Translations under genes and position numbers: made by a program
Part shown: piece by piece, positions 39,448 to 48,918 of the stretch
Numbering within the stretch: the stretch's first letter is position 1
How the letters are laid out: every line of letters starts with the position of its first letter
Notes under the pieces: model-generated
Database searches by the model: none
What the model was told of the DNA's origin: nothing
Seen by the model: only the letters and a program-made list of their open reading frames with translations
Assembly (NCBI GenBank): GCA_963775505.1
Contig: CAVZIL010000001.1
Span: 248,001-312,000 of the forward strand
Source: JAIBJN01 sp963775505
GTDB taxonomy: Bacteria; Actinomycetota; Thermoleophilia; Gaiellales; Gaiellaceae
Direction: 5' to 3'
Length of the DNA stretch: 64,000 nucleotides

Positions 39448-41929
39448 GTGGAGATCGACGACGGAGGTCGCTAGCCCCAGGGCTTCGGCGACGGGCCTCA
39501 GCCGCGCCGAGGCGGCACGTCGACTCGCCGAGCGAGGGCCGGTCGAGCCTCCGGCGACGAGCCGCTCGTACGCGAGCATCGTCCGCGCCAACGTCTTCAC
39601 GGTCTTCAACCTGATCCTGGCGGTCTTCGGCGCGCTCACGCTCGTCTACGGCGACTGGCGCGACGCTCTCTTCCTGGGCGTCCTCGTCGCCAACTCGGCC
39701 ATCGGGATCACACAGGAGGCACGGGCCAAGCGGGCGCTCGACAGGCTGGCCGCCCTCGTCGCCCCCACGGCCACGGTCGTGCGCGACGGCGAGCCGGAGC
39801 ATCTCGGCGTCTCCGAGGTCGTCGTCGGTGACCTCGTTCGCGTCGAGGCCGGGGACCAGCTCGTCGCCGACGGTCGCCTGGAGGAGGCCAGCGGGCTCCG
39901 GCTCGACGAGTCGATCCTGACCGGAGAGTCGGACGCGGTCACGCGCGCCGCCGGGGACGAGGTTCGCTCCGGCTCCTTCGCCGTGGAGGGCGCCGGCACC
40001 TACGTCGTCACGGCCGTCGGGCGCGAGAGCTATGCCGAGCGCATCGCCGGCGAAGCGCGCGCGTTCCGCCACCCGCGCTCGCCCCTCGAGCGAGCTCTGA
40101 ACCGGCTGCTCCTCGTCCTCGTCGCGGTGATGGTCCCCCTCGGGCTTTTGCTCGGGTTCGCGCTCTGGCGGCTGGACGTGAGCGTCGACGAGGCGGTTCC
40201 CCGCTCGGTCGCGGCCGTGGTCAGCCTCGTCCCCGAGGGCCTGATCCTCCTCACGAGCCTCACCTACGCGGTCGCCGCGCTGCGCATGGCCCGCCGTGGA
40301 GCGCTCGTCCAGCAGCTGAACGCGATCGAGTCGCTCGCGGCGGTCGACGTCGTGTGCCTCGACAAGACCGGCACGCTCACCGAGGGGACGCTTAGGGTGG
40401 TCGAGCTGCTTCCGGCGGCCGGCGTGGACCAGGAGGACCTCGCGTCGGCGCTCGCCCGCTTCGCCGCGAGCTCCCCGAGCCGAAACACGACCCTCGCGGC
40501 GATCGCCGCAGCGTGGGAGGCGCCCCCCGAGCCCGCCGAGCAGCACGTTCCGTTCGCCTCGCGCCGCGGCTGGAGCGCAGTCGCGCTGAGCGGGACTGCC
40601 TACGTCCTCGGGACGCCGGAACGCTTTCCCCTCGGGCCGCTGGCAAGCCGGGCGGAGGCGGAGGCCAGGAGCGGGAGGCGGGTCCTCGCCTTCGGCACGG
40701 CCGCGGAACTTGGCGCCGACCCGGATCCGCTCGACCCTCCACCGGGGCTCGAACCGCTCGGGCTCGTGGTCATCGCGGAGCAGCTGCGGCAGGACGCGGA
40801 GGCGACCGTCGCCTTCTTCCGGGAGCAGGGCGTCGAGCTGAAGGTGATCTCGGGCGACGCCCCGGACACAGTGGCGGCGATCGCCGCAGACGCGGGCATC
40901 CACGTCGGCCCGCCCGTGGACGGCCGAGAGCTTCCCGAGGACGACGGGGAGCTGCGCAGGCTGGCTCTCGACGCGGCCGTCGTCGGGCGGATCTCGCCGG
41001 AAGGGAAGAAGCGCGTCGTCGAAGCGCTCACCGCCTCGGGCCGGTACGTCGCGATGGTGGGAGACGGCGTCAACGACGTCCCGGCGCTGAAGGCTGCCCG
41101 ACTGGCGATAGCGCAGGGCACGGGCGCCCAGATCGCGAAGAGCGTCGCCGACCTCGTCCTCGTCCGGGGTGAGTTCTCGGCGGTGCCGAGCATGGTCGAC
41201 GAAGGCCGCCGGATCCTCCGCAACCTCCAGCGGGTGGCGAAGCTCTTCGTCACGAAGTCGGCCTTCGCGGCATTCCTCATCCTCTCCATCGGCCTGACCC
41301 CGCTCGCGTACCCGCTCCTCCCGCGCCACCTGACGCTGGCGGCGTCGCTCGCGGTGGGGATCCCGGGCTTCTTCCTCGCGCTCGCCCCCAGCTCGGGCCG
41401 CCTCCCGCGGACGAGCTTCCTGCGCGACGTCGGGGAGTTCGCGGTGCCCGCCGGGGCGGCGGCCGGCCTCGGCGTCCTCTCGAGCTATCTCTTCTCCTCC
41501 TACGTCCTCGAGCTCGATCTCGTCGAGTCGCGCACGGTGGCGACGACCGTCCTCATCCTCGTCGGCCTCTACCTCATCATCGTGCTCGAGGCCTCGACGC
41601 GGCTCCGCGGCGCGGCGGTGACCCTCCTCTGCGCCGCGCTCCTCGGACTCTACGCCGTCGTCCTCGCCGTCCCCCCGCTTCGCGAGTTCTTCGACCTCGC
41701 CGTGCCGGGACCGGCCGCATGCGTCACCGCGCTGGTCGGTGCGGGGCTCGCCGTGGCCGGCCTCTGGCTGACCGACGAGCGCTTTATTCCCGGCATGCGC
41801 CGTTCAGCGGTCGCCGCGGAGGTAGACGAACCAGTACAGGGCGCCGACCATGATCGTCCCGCCGAGGAGGTTCCCGATCGTCACCGGGACGAGGTTGTCG
41901 ACGAAGAACCCGGTCCACGTCAGGCTTGA
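39448..41929 (+). CDS. P-type cation ATPase (CtpE-like), start region frame-broken
   Basis: A polytopic P-type ATPase. It contains SILTGESDAV (actuator TGES), VVCLDKTGTLTEGTLRV (phosphorylated Asp), MVGDGVNDVPALKAARLAI (hinge) and about ten membrane segments, with DLVLVRGEFSAVPSMV before the last group. The layout matches mycobacterial CtpE, a calcium transporter; the ion is not certain. Conserved coding sequence (SRAEAARRLAERGP, RANVFTVFNLIL) runs well before the first in-frame GTG (39779) but has no start codon. GTG 39448 in another frame is joined if one CG is added at about 39470. The last 40 residues are antisense to the FNT gene, so the true stop may also differ. Confidence 0.8.
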
Positions 41930-42673
41930 GAGGTCGGGCGCCTGGTCGAGCCCTGCGAGCCACGCGGCGTCCTCCTTGATCAGCAGGCCGGCCGGGATGA
42001 AGTACATGTTGGCGACGCTATGCTCGAAGCCCACGGCGACGAACGCCGCGATCGGTGGAATGATCGCGAGGATCTTGTCGGTGGTCGAGCGCGCGCTATA
42101 CGTCAGCCAGACGGCGAGGCAGACGAGCGCGTTGCAGAGCGCGCCCAGCAGGACGGCCTGGCCGAAGTCGAGATCCGTCTTGGCGACCGCGATCGCGAGT
42201 GCCTGCTCGCCGACGGCGCCGTCTCCGAGCTCGTGCTGCCCGGAGAGGAAGACGAGGAGGGCCGAGGCCAACGCGCCCACGAAGTTCCCCACGTAGACCA
42301 GCAGCCACGTCCAGAGGAGGCGGCTCGTGGAGACGCGGCGCCCCGCCCAGGCCATCACGACCAGGTTGTTGCCGGTGAAGAGCTCGGCGCCGGCGACGAC
42401 GACGAGGATGAGTCCGAGCGAGAAGGTCAGGCCGGCGAGGAGGCGGCTGACGCCGAACGCGAGGTCGGCCGACCCAGCGGTCGTTGTCGTGGCGAAGACC
42501 GCCCCCATGGCGATGAAGGCGCCCGCGAGAACCGCCAGGACGAGGAGCTTCGGGGAGGCCAGCGACGCCTTCGCCGTGCCGACTTCCTCTGCGCGGGCGG
42601 CCATGGCCGGCGGCGGGAGCGCGTCCAGGCCCGCCGCCGGGAAGGCTGGCGTGCCATCGTCGAGCGTCGCCAT
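41804..42673 (-). CDS. Formate/nitrite transporter (FNT) family channel
   Basis: A 289-residue membrane protein with six hydrophobic segments in the FNT arrangement. AELFTGNNLVVMAW is the characteristic omega-loop half-helix, and VGFEHSVANMYFIPAGLL carries the central His that protonates the permeating anion. The family moves formate, nitrite, hydrosulfide or lactate; the exact anion is not given by these motifs. About 45 N-terminal residues are disordered. Convergent with the P-type ATPase gene, whose annotated end overlaps it by 126 bases. Confidence 0.85.
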   Translation of the reverse strand: MATLDDGTPAFPAAGLDALPPPAMAARAEEVGTAKASLASPKLLVLAVLAGAFIAMGAVFATTTTAGSADLAFGVSRLLAGLTFSLGLILVVVAGAELFTGNNLVVMAWAGRRVSTSRLLWTWLLVYVGNFVGALASALLVFLSGQHELGDGAVGEQALAIAVAKTDLDFGQAVLLGALCNALVCLAVWLTYSARSTTDKILAIIPPIAAFVAVGFEHSVANMYFIPAGLLIKEDAAWLAGLDQAPDLSSLTWTGFFVDNLVPVTIGNLLGGTIMVGALYWFVYLRGDR

Positions 42674-42743
42674 GCAGCGCTGTTCGCCGCACCGGCTCCT
42701 TGGCCTGCCGCATCCAGCGTCGAGGGTCTGTCACCATCACGGC

Positions 42744-43139
42744 ATGTGGATGGCCCTCCTCGTCGCGTGGCTCTCGAACATCGTCGCCCTCTTCGTGGCC
42801 GCGTGGATCATCCCGGACATGAGCTACGGCGACGACTTCTGGGTGCTCTTCATCGCCGCTCTCGTGTTCACGGTCGTCAACTGGATCGTGCGACCGATCG
42901 TGATCCTGCTCGCGCTCCCGGCGGTGATCTTCACCTTCGGGCTGGCGCTCATCCTCATCAACACGTTCATGCTCTACCTGACCGACTGGATCGTCCCGAG
43001 CTTCGAGACGGGGAGCTTCTGGTGGACCCTGCTCGCGGCGATCATCGTCTCGATCGTCAACCTGCTCCTCGGGCTCCTGCTCAAGCCCGACGAGAGGCGC
43101 TGGAACAGGCTCGACGCGCCCTCAAGCGGCGCGCGCTGA
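42744..43139 (+). CDS. Phage-holin-4-2/YvlD-family membrane protein
   Basis: A 131-residue protein made of four hydrophobic helices: WMALLVAWLSNIVALFVAAW, FWVLFIAALVFTVVNWIV, ALPAVIFTFGLALILINTFM and WTLLAAIIVSIVNLLLGLLL. The VVNWIVRPIVILLALPAV loop is the family's hallmark. Despite the name the family is not phage-specific and has no settled function; in Bacillus, YvlD sits in an envelope stress operon. ATG 42744. It precedes the diguanylate cyclase gene by 17 bases and is probably co-transcribed with it. Confidence 0.78.
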   Translation: MWMALLVAWLSNIVALFVAAWIIPDMSYGDDFWVLFIAALVFTVVNWIVRPIVILLALPAVIFTFGLALILINTFMLYLTDWIVPSFETGSFWWTLLAAIIVSIVNLLLGLLLKPDERRWNRLDAPSSGAR

Positions 43140-43156
43140 AAGCCGATTCCTTAGCG

Positions 43157-44179
43157 ATGGCCCAAGCCCAACGCCTGCAGGCGCTCCTCGACCTCTCGCG
43201 GGCGCTTTCGTCCAGCCTCGACCTGCGCGAGGTCCTGCGCGAGTTCGCGACGCACGCCGCCCAGCTGACGGGCGCGACGGCGGCGGAGCTCTCGACCTAC
43301 GACCCGGCCCGGGGCGAGCTCGTGATGCTCGTCGAGTACCGGGAGGGAAGGGACGAGATCACCGTCAGCGGCGGCCAGGTCTATCACCTCGCGGACTACC
43401 CCGCCACCCGCCACGTCCTGGACACGCAGGAGCCGGTGCAGATCCGCGCCGGCAACCCCGACGACGACGCCGCCGAGCGCGCGATCCTCGAGCGCCAGGG
43501 ACAGAAGTCGCTCCTGATGCTCCCGCTCGTGGCCCGCGGCGACACCATCGGCCTCATGGAGATCGTCGACGACGAGGACCGGGTCTGGGACGAAGGGGAC
43601 GTCGAGTTCTGCCGCGCTCTCTGCGACATCGTCGCCATCGCCATCCGGAACGCCGTCCTCTTCTCCGAGCTGCAGGAGACGGCCGCGCGGGACACGCTGA
43701 CCGGGCTCTACAACCGCCGGCTCTTCGAGGAGCAGTTCGACGCCGCAGTCGCCCGCAGCCTGCGGGCCGGAGAGGATCTGTCGCTCCTGATCGTCGACCT
43801 GGACGGGCTCAAGCGGATCAACGACGTCAGCGGTCACGTTGCCGGCGACCAGGCCCTGCGGACGCTGGCCGACGCGCTGCGAGCGACCATCCGCGCGACC
43901 GACGTCGCCTGCCGCCTCGGCGGCGACGAGTTCGGCATCATCCTGCCGGGCTCGAGCGCCGAGGACGCGGTCAAGGTCGCCGAGCGGGCGCAGGAGACGC
44001 TGGCGCAGATCGGTCAGGGCCAGTACAGCTTCTCCGGCGGCATCGGGCGCGTGACACCCCACCAGTCCTCGGCGGAGAACGTCTACCGCTCGGCCGACCT
44101 CGCGGCCTACCGCGCGAAGGCGGCCGGAGGCGCCCGCACGCTGCTCGCCATCGAGACGAAGGCTGTCGCCGGCCTCTAG
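43157..44179 (+). CDS. GAF-GGDEF diguanylate cyclase
   Basis: A 340-residue soluble sensor enzyme. Residues about 15-165 form a GAF domain. The C-terminal part (about 175-335) is a GGDEF domain that makes cyclic di-GMP from two GTP: DTLTGLYNRRLFEEQ, LIVDLDGLKRINDVSGHVAGD and the active CRLGGDEFGIILPG. An inhibitory I-site RATD lies exactly five residues before GGDEF, so product feedback is expected. It could balance the HD-GYP protein at 6757. ATG 43157. The stop is shared at CTAG with the convergent ABC gene. Confidence 0.9.
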   Translation: MAQAQRLQALLDLSRALSSSLDLREVLREFATHAAQLTGATAAELSTYDPARGELVMLVEYREGRDEITVSGGQVYHLADYPATRHVLDTQEPVQIRAGNPDDDAAERAILERQGQKSLLMLPLVARGDTIGLMEIVDDEDRVWDEGDVEFCRALCDIVAIAIRNAVLFSELQETAARDTLTGLYNRRLFEEQFDAAVARSLRAGEDLSLLIVDLDGLKRINDVSGHVAGDQALRTLADALRATIRATDVACRLGGDEFGIILPGSSAEDAVKVAERAQETLAQIGQGQYSFSGGIGRVTPHQSSAENVYRSADLAAYRAKAAGGARTLLAIETKAVAGL

Positions 44180-45765
44180 CCCAGGAGGTTCGGAGCCGTG
44201 GTGGTGCGGCGCCGGGCCTCGAGGTCGACGCGCTCGTCGGCGTGCTCGATCAACAGCGGATCGTGAGTCGCGCAGACGACCGCGGCGCCCGTCTCACGGG
44301 CGAGCCCGAGGAGCAGGCTGGCGACCGCGAGCGCGTTCGCCTGGTCGAGCCTCGCCGTCGGCTCGTCGGCGAGTAGGAGCGCCGGGCGGCCGGCGACGGC
44401 GCGAGCGACGGCCACCCGCTCGCTCTGGCCGCTGGAGAGGTCCGACACGCGCCGGCCGGCGGCGCCGGCGAGGCCTACCGCCGCAAGGGACTCGACCGCG
44501 CGTGCTCGCGCCTCTTCGGCCTCGACGTCCCGGAGCGAGAGGGCGAGCTCGACGTTCTCGGCGGCGGTAAGGAACGGAACGAGGCCGGTTTCCTGGCTGA
44601 CGAGCGCGACGTGCGCGGCGCGAAATCGTGCGCGCGCGTCCCGGTCGAGCGCCGACACCGGCTCCCCGAGCACGCGCACCTCGCCCTCCGAAGGCCGGTC
44701 CAGCCCGGCGAGCAGGTGCAGGAGCGTCGTCTTCCCCGATCCGGACGGTCCCGTGACGGCGGTGAGACGGCCGCCGAGGAAGGCTGCGTCGAGCTCGGCG
44801 AGCGCCGGCGCCGCGGCGGCGCCCTCGCCGTACGTCCTCGAGAGCCCCGCGGCCTGGGCCACGATCGGGCTGTCTCCCGACACCTCCGGAAGCGGGTCCT
44901 CGGCGGGCAGCTCGGCAGGCACCGCAGTGCCCGGGACGGCTTGCAGGAGGAGCCCCTCCTCGTGCAGGCGCGCCGTCGCGTGCGAGCGGATGCCAGTCCG
45001 CCGGAGCAGCTCCTCCGAGAGTCGCAGCCAGCCGCCGCGACCGACGACGATCGCCTCGTCCGTTCCGTCTGCCAGGGCCGCCTCCTCGCTGACGCGTCCG
45101 TCGCGAACGCGGACGATCCGGTCCGCCACCGTGGCCGACTCCGGGTCGTGACTCACGAGCACCGTGGTCGTGCCCGCAGCGCGTGCAAGCTCGGCGATCG
45201 CCTCGTAGACGAGCCGGGCGTTCGCAGCGTCGAGCTCGCCCGTGGGCTCGTCGGCGAGGAGGAGCCGGGGCCGGTGCGCGAGCGCGGCGCAGATGGCCAC
45301 CCGCTGCTGCTCGCCGCCGGAGAGCTCGCGCGGGTGCGCCTGGGCACGGTCGAGGAGCCCGACGCGCTCGAGCAGCTCACCGGCGCGGCCGAAGCGCTCG
45401 TGCCGGGACACACCTGCGAGGCCGAGCTGAAGGCTCACGAGCTCCCGCACCTCGAGCTCGGCGGCGAGCGCCCGCCAGTAGTGCTGGTCGGCGTAGCCGA
45501 GGACCTCGGAGCGGTAATCCGCCCTGCCGCGCCGGCCCATGCGCGCGAGATCGCGGCCGAGGACGCGTACGCTCCCGGCGGTCGGCGTGTCGAGCGCCGC
45601 GAGCATGCGGAGGAGCGTCGACTTTCCCGAGCCGCTCGGGCCCAGGACGACGCAGATCTCGCCCTCGCGAACCTCGAGCGTCAGCCCCTGGAGCGCGACG
45701 ACGCCGCCCTCCGGCGCCGGGTAGACGCGGAAGACGTCGCGGAGCTCGACGGCGGCCTGGCTCAT
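44176..45765 (-). CDS. ABC transporter ATPase with two fused nucleotide-binding domains
   Basis: A 529-residue protein with two complete MacB/LolD-type ATPase domains in tandem and no membrane part. Domain 1 (about 5-235): GPSGSGKSTLLRML, LSGGEQQRVAI, LLLADEPTGELD. Domain 2 (about 305-525): GPSGSGKTTLLHLL, LSSGQSERVAVA, LLLADEPTARLD. A linker of about 70 residues joins them. Both sites look catalytically intact, although the second signature is LSSGQ. ATG 45765 overlaps the permease stop (ATGA), so the two form one transporter. Family function: export or extraction of lipids, lipoproteins or peptides. Confidence 0.88.
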   Translation of the reverse strand: MSQAAVELRDVFRVYPAPEGGVVALQGLTLEVREGEICVVLGPSGSGKSTLLRMLAALDTPTAGSVRVLGRDLARMGRRGRADYRSEVLGYADQHYWRALAAELEVRELVSLQLGLAGVSRHERFGRAGELLERVGLLDRAQAHPRELSGGEQQRVAICAALAHRPRLLLADEPTGELDAANARLVYEAIAELARAAGTTTVLVSHDPESATVADRIVRVRDGRVSEEAALADGTDEAIVVGRGGWLRLSEELLRRTGIRSHATARLHEEGLLLQAVPGTAVPAELPAEDPLPEVSGDSPIVAQAAGLSRTYGEGAAAAPALAELDAAFLGGRLTAVTGPSGSGKTTLLHLLAGLDRPSEGEVRVLGEPVSALDRDARARFRAAHVALVSQETGLVPFLTAAENVELALSLRDVEAEEARARAVESLAAVGLAGAAGRRVSDLSSGQSERVAVARAVAGRPALLLADEPTARLDQANALAVASLLLGLARETGAAVVCATHDPLLIEHADERVDLEARRRTTTAPNLLG

Positions 45766-48700
45766 ATCCGGCGGGAGGCGGCGGTGACGAGGGTGGCGGC
45801 CGCGAGGACGCCGGCGGCGAGCGCCGCGGTGAGCAGGGGCCAGGACACGGCGGTGCGGAGTGGAAGCTCTGTCGTTCGCGCGTCCGCCGTCACCGTCACG
45901 AGGTCGACGACCAGGAGCCCGAGCAGCCAGGCTGTCGCCAGGCCTCCGGCGAGGCCGACGAAGACGACGACGAGGCTCCGTAGTCGGACGACGCGGCGGA
46001 GCAGGGCCGGCCGGGCGCCTTGCGCCTCCAGATCGTCCAGCTCCCCGCGCTCGTCCCGAACATCGGAGACCACACCGAGCAGCACGCCGACGAGAGCGAG
46101 GCCGAGGGCAACCAGTGCGGCTGCGAGCAGCGTCAGCAGCGTGCCCCGCGCGAGTGGATCGTTCCGGAGTGACTGTGCGAGCTCGGCGCGCGACTCCACC
46201 TCCAGGACGTGATAGGGCGGGCGGGAGAGAGCAGCGGCGAGCTCGGTGCGTTCCTGCTCGGTCGCCGCTCCGAGCCAGACCTCGTTGGAGACTGCGATGC
46301 CCGGCCGTGCCGTGTTGAGCGCGGTGCCGAGGAGCGTGCGATCGGCGACGACGAAGTCCTCGCCGGATCCGGGGAAATGGTCGGCGACGGCCGCCACGCG
46401 CGCGACGACCTGCTCCCCGGCGACTCGAAGCGCCAGGTTTCCCCCGGGCCCGGCCGCCGCGGCCACGTTCGGCGACGCGATGACGGAGAGCGGTTGCTCA
46501 TCGCTCGGCTGCTCGGGCCGGAAGCGGCTCGTGACCGCCGCGCTCAGCGTGCCGGTGATCGTGGCGCCCTCCGGCTCGAGAACAGCGTCGATGCCGTTGA
46601 CGGCCACCCAGTCCTCATAGCCTCCGAGCCCGACGCTGCCGGCGGGGGTCCGAGCCTGGAGCTCGCCGAGCTTCAGGCTCAGCACGAGCGGCCCGCCTTC
46701 CCCGCCCCGTTCCCGAACCCTCGCCGGCGGCGCGATCGTCAGAGCGACGATGCGGCCTCCTCGGGCCTGAGCCGGGACGGAAACTCGGAGAACGCGGGCT
46801 CTCGCGGCCTCAGGCTTGCCGAGCTCCAGCGGGACGTAGTCGCCCTCCGGTGTCTCGACGCTCGCCACGAGAACGACGCCTTGCCCCTGCGCAGAGAGCT
46901 CGAGCTCGGTTGCGTCAGCCGGGATCACCGGGCCTCGCAGACCGGTGGCCTCGCCGGGCTCTATGCGCGCTGCGAGTGCCCGTGGCGAGAGCGCGGCGAA
47001 GTCGCTTTGCCATCCGTTCAGGGTCGGGATTGCGCCGGCGTCCAGGCCGAGCACGGTGATGCCCGTTCGGCCGCCGGTACGACTGACGTTGCCCGTGAGC
47101 CGCAGGACGGGCTCCACTTGCACGCTGTCACCGAGTGCGTCCAGCTGTTCCGACGAGGCCGCCTCGCGCACGCGGATCAGACGGGTGAGGTCTTCCCGAA
47201 GCGTGAAGTCGAGTGGGACCGTGAAGGCGGCCTGCTCCTCTTGGCCACGAGCGAGTGTGGAGCGGTAGCTCTCCGCGAAGACCGCGAGGCCGACGGTGAC
47301 CAGGAGAAAGGCGCTCGCCACGGCGGCGTGGCCCGGATGGCGCGCGAGCGAGAGCGCGGCCAGGCGCAGCGACACGGACCTGTCCCTGGAGGCGCGCTCC
47401 AGCAGAAGGAGCCCGGGTCGCAGGAGTCGCGCGCAGACGACGGCCGCGATGAACGTGACGAGGCCGGGCAGGAGGACAAGGGCGATCGAGGTGCCCGACT
47501 CGGCCGCGAGCGCCTCCTGGTCGAGGTCGCCGCGCAGGAGGGTGAGGAGCACGATCGCGAGTGCGCCGAGCGCCGCGGCGTCCAGGACGGAGAAGGAGTG
47601 ACCGGCGAGTGCCACCGGCTTCGCCCGCAGTGCCGCCAGGAGGACCAGGCCGAGCGCGATCGCAACGACCACACCTGCCACGATCCCTGTTCGGGAGAGG
47701 GTCGAGTGGGTGAGCACATCCCCCACCGGCGCGCCGGCCCGGGAGGCGACGGCGGCTCCGGCCAAGGTCCCGAGCGCCCAGCCCACGGCCGTGGCGCCGA
47801 CGGCGATGACGGCGGCCTCCATGCCGGTGAAGAGCGAGAGCTGCCACCGTCGGGCCCCGAACCAGGTAAGCCGGCGTCGTGCGGACTCCGTGTCTCGGCG
47901 CATGCTGACGGCGGCAAGGACGGCGAAGGCGAAGAGGAGGGCGGCGGACTCGCCGCCGACGAGGAGAAGCCGCCGTCCGGCGACGTCGCTCGCTTCGCCG
48001 GCGGCGCGCAACTCCTCGACGGGTGCGGTGAGCTCGAACGAGCTGGACGCCGTCTGGAGCTGCGAGCGCGCGCGGGCCGCGTCGCCCCCGAAGCGGTCGA
48101 TCTCCCAGCCGCGAACCGTCCCGTGCTCCAGCGGCGCCACCCAGGCGTAGCTGCGGTAGACGGTGTCGAGCTCGGGCGAGGAGGTGAGTCCGGCGATTCC
48201 TTCCGCCAGGACGAGCGGGGGTGGCTCCGGCCTGTGGTACCGCGCGGCGGCGCTGAGTTGTGGGCTCAGGGCCGCGCGGCTCCGCTCGTTCTCAACCGGC
48301 GCGACGAAGTCACCGAACAGGACCGGCGAGGAGACGACGGCCGTTCCGACCTCCACGAGGCGGAGTCCAGGGACGTTCGGAATGCTTCCCGTACCGCGCA
48401 GCCGGACGACCTCGCAGAGGTCCGGCTCGCACGTTTGCGGGAGGCGCCCCGAGCGCAGCGTGACCCAGTCGGCGAGCCCCTCCACCCCACCCAGACCGAT
48501 GAATCTCCCGGCAATCGTGCTTTCGCGAAACAGGACGAACGCCGTCGGCTCGGCCGGCACCACGCGGGCGAGCGCCTGCTCCGCCGTCCGTTCGAGGGCA
48601 GCATGATCCTCGTCGAGAGCGGGAATCCCGAACCACGCTGCGCGGACCGCCCGCTGGGCGGCTGGAATCTCCTCGACCGCTCTGCCGACGCTCTCGTCGC

Positions 48701-48848
48701 GGGCGACGACGGTGCCCGCGAGCACCGTCGCCAGCATGGCCGCGCCCGCCGCGACCCCGGCGCCGGCGAGGAGCGCCGTCGTCGTGCGGCGGCCGATCCG
48801 GATCGAGGCGAGCCGGAGAGGGTAGGCGAGCCTGCGGAGCGTGCGCAC
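45762..48848 (-). CDS. Large FtsX/MacB-type ABC permease
   Basis: A 1028-residue membrane protein. A first helix (TTALLAGAGVAAGAAMLATVLAG) is followed by a large outer domain to about residue 300. Two FtsX-type helix groups come next (about 310-480, AAVIAVGATAVGWALGTLAGA and RTGIVAGVVVAIALGLVLLA), then another outer domain and a C-terminal three-helix group (LLTLLAAALVALGLALVGVLL, VVVFVGLAGGLATAWLLGL). This is the ten-helix, duplicated form of the family. The GTG at 48848 opens the coding part; the longer open frame upstream is antisense to the lysR gene. Works with the fused ATPase encoded immediately downstream. Confidence 0.85.
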   Translation of the reverse strand: MRTLRRLAYPLRLASIRIGRRTTTALLAGAGVAAGAAMLATVLAGTVVARDESVGRAVEEIPAAQRAVRAAWFGIPALDEDHAALERTAEQALARVVPAEPTAFVLFRESTIAGRFIGLGGVEGLADWVTLRSGRLPQTCEPDLCEVVRLRGTGSIPNVPGLRLVEVGTAVVSSPVLFGDFVAPVENERSRAALSPQLSAAARYHRPEPPPLVLAEGIAGLTSSPELDTVYRSYAWVAPLEHGTVRGWEIDRFGGDAARARSQLQTASSSFELTAPVEELRAAGEASDVAGRRLLLVGGESAALLFAFAVLAAVSMRRDTESARRRLTWFGARRWQLSLFTGMEAAVIAVGATAVGWALGTLAGAAVASRAGAPVGDVLTHSTLSRTGIVAGVVVAIALGLVLLAALRAKPVALAGHSFSVLDAAALGALAIVLLTLLRGDLDQEALAAESGTSIALVLLPGLVTFIAAVVCARLLRPGLLLLERASRDRSVSLRLAALSLARHPGHAAVASAFLLVTVGLAVFAESYRSTLARGQEEQAAFTVPLDFTLREDLTRLIRVREAASSEQLDALGDSVQVEPVLRLTGNVSRTGGRTGITVLGLDAGAIPTLNGWQSDFAALSPRALAARIEPGEATGLRGPVIPADATELELSAQGQGVVLVASVETPEGDYVPLELGKPEAARARVLRVSVPAQARGGRIVALTIAPPARVRERGGEGGPLVLSLKLGELQARTPAGSVGLGGYEDWVAVNGIDAVLEPEGATITGTLSAAVTSRFRPEQPSDEQPLSVIASPNVAAAAGPGGNLALRVAGEQVVARVAAVADHFPGSGEDFVVADRTLLGTALNTARPGIAVSNEVWLGAATEQERTELAAALSRPPYHVLEVESRAELAQSLRNDPLARGTLLTLLAAALVALGLALVGVLLGVVSDVRDERGELDDLEAQGARPALLRRVVRLRSLVVVFVGLAGGLATAWLLGLLVVDLVTVTADARTTELPLRTAVSWPLLTAALAAGVLAAATLVTAASRRI

Positions 48849-48905
48849 GACTCCACGCTGCCACCCGCGCGCGCCTCTGACCACTCGGGTTGCTTCCCGT
48901 ATGGT

Positions 48906-48918
48906 TAAGCTTTGCTTA
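48906..48918. promoter_or_regulatory. TAAGC-TTT-GCTTA inverted repeat at the lysR start
   Basis: A perfect 5-bp inverted repeat with three central bases, ending on the A of the lysR ATG, in the 69-base divergent gap between lysR and the ABC permease gene. LysR proteins often bind AT-rich dyads in such gaps, so autoregulation and control of the transporter are plausible. Confidence 0.45.

Noticed and set aside
42744..43139. Prophage remnant suggested by the holin-like protein
   Set aside because: The family is widely chromosomal (YvlD type) and no phage structural, integrase or lysin gene is nearby.
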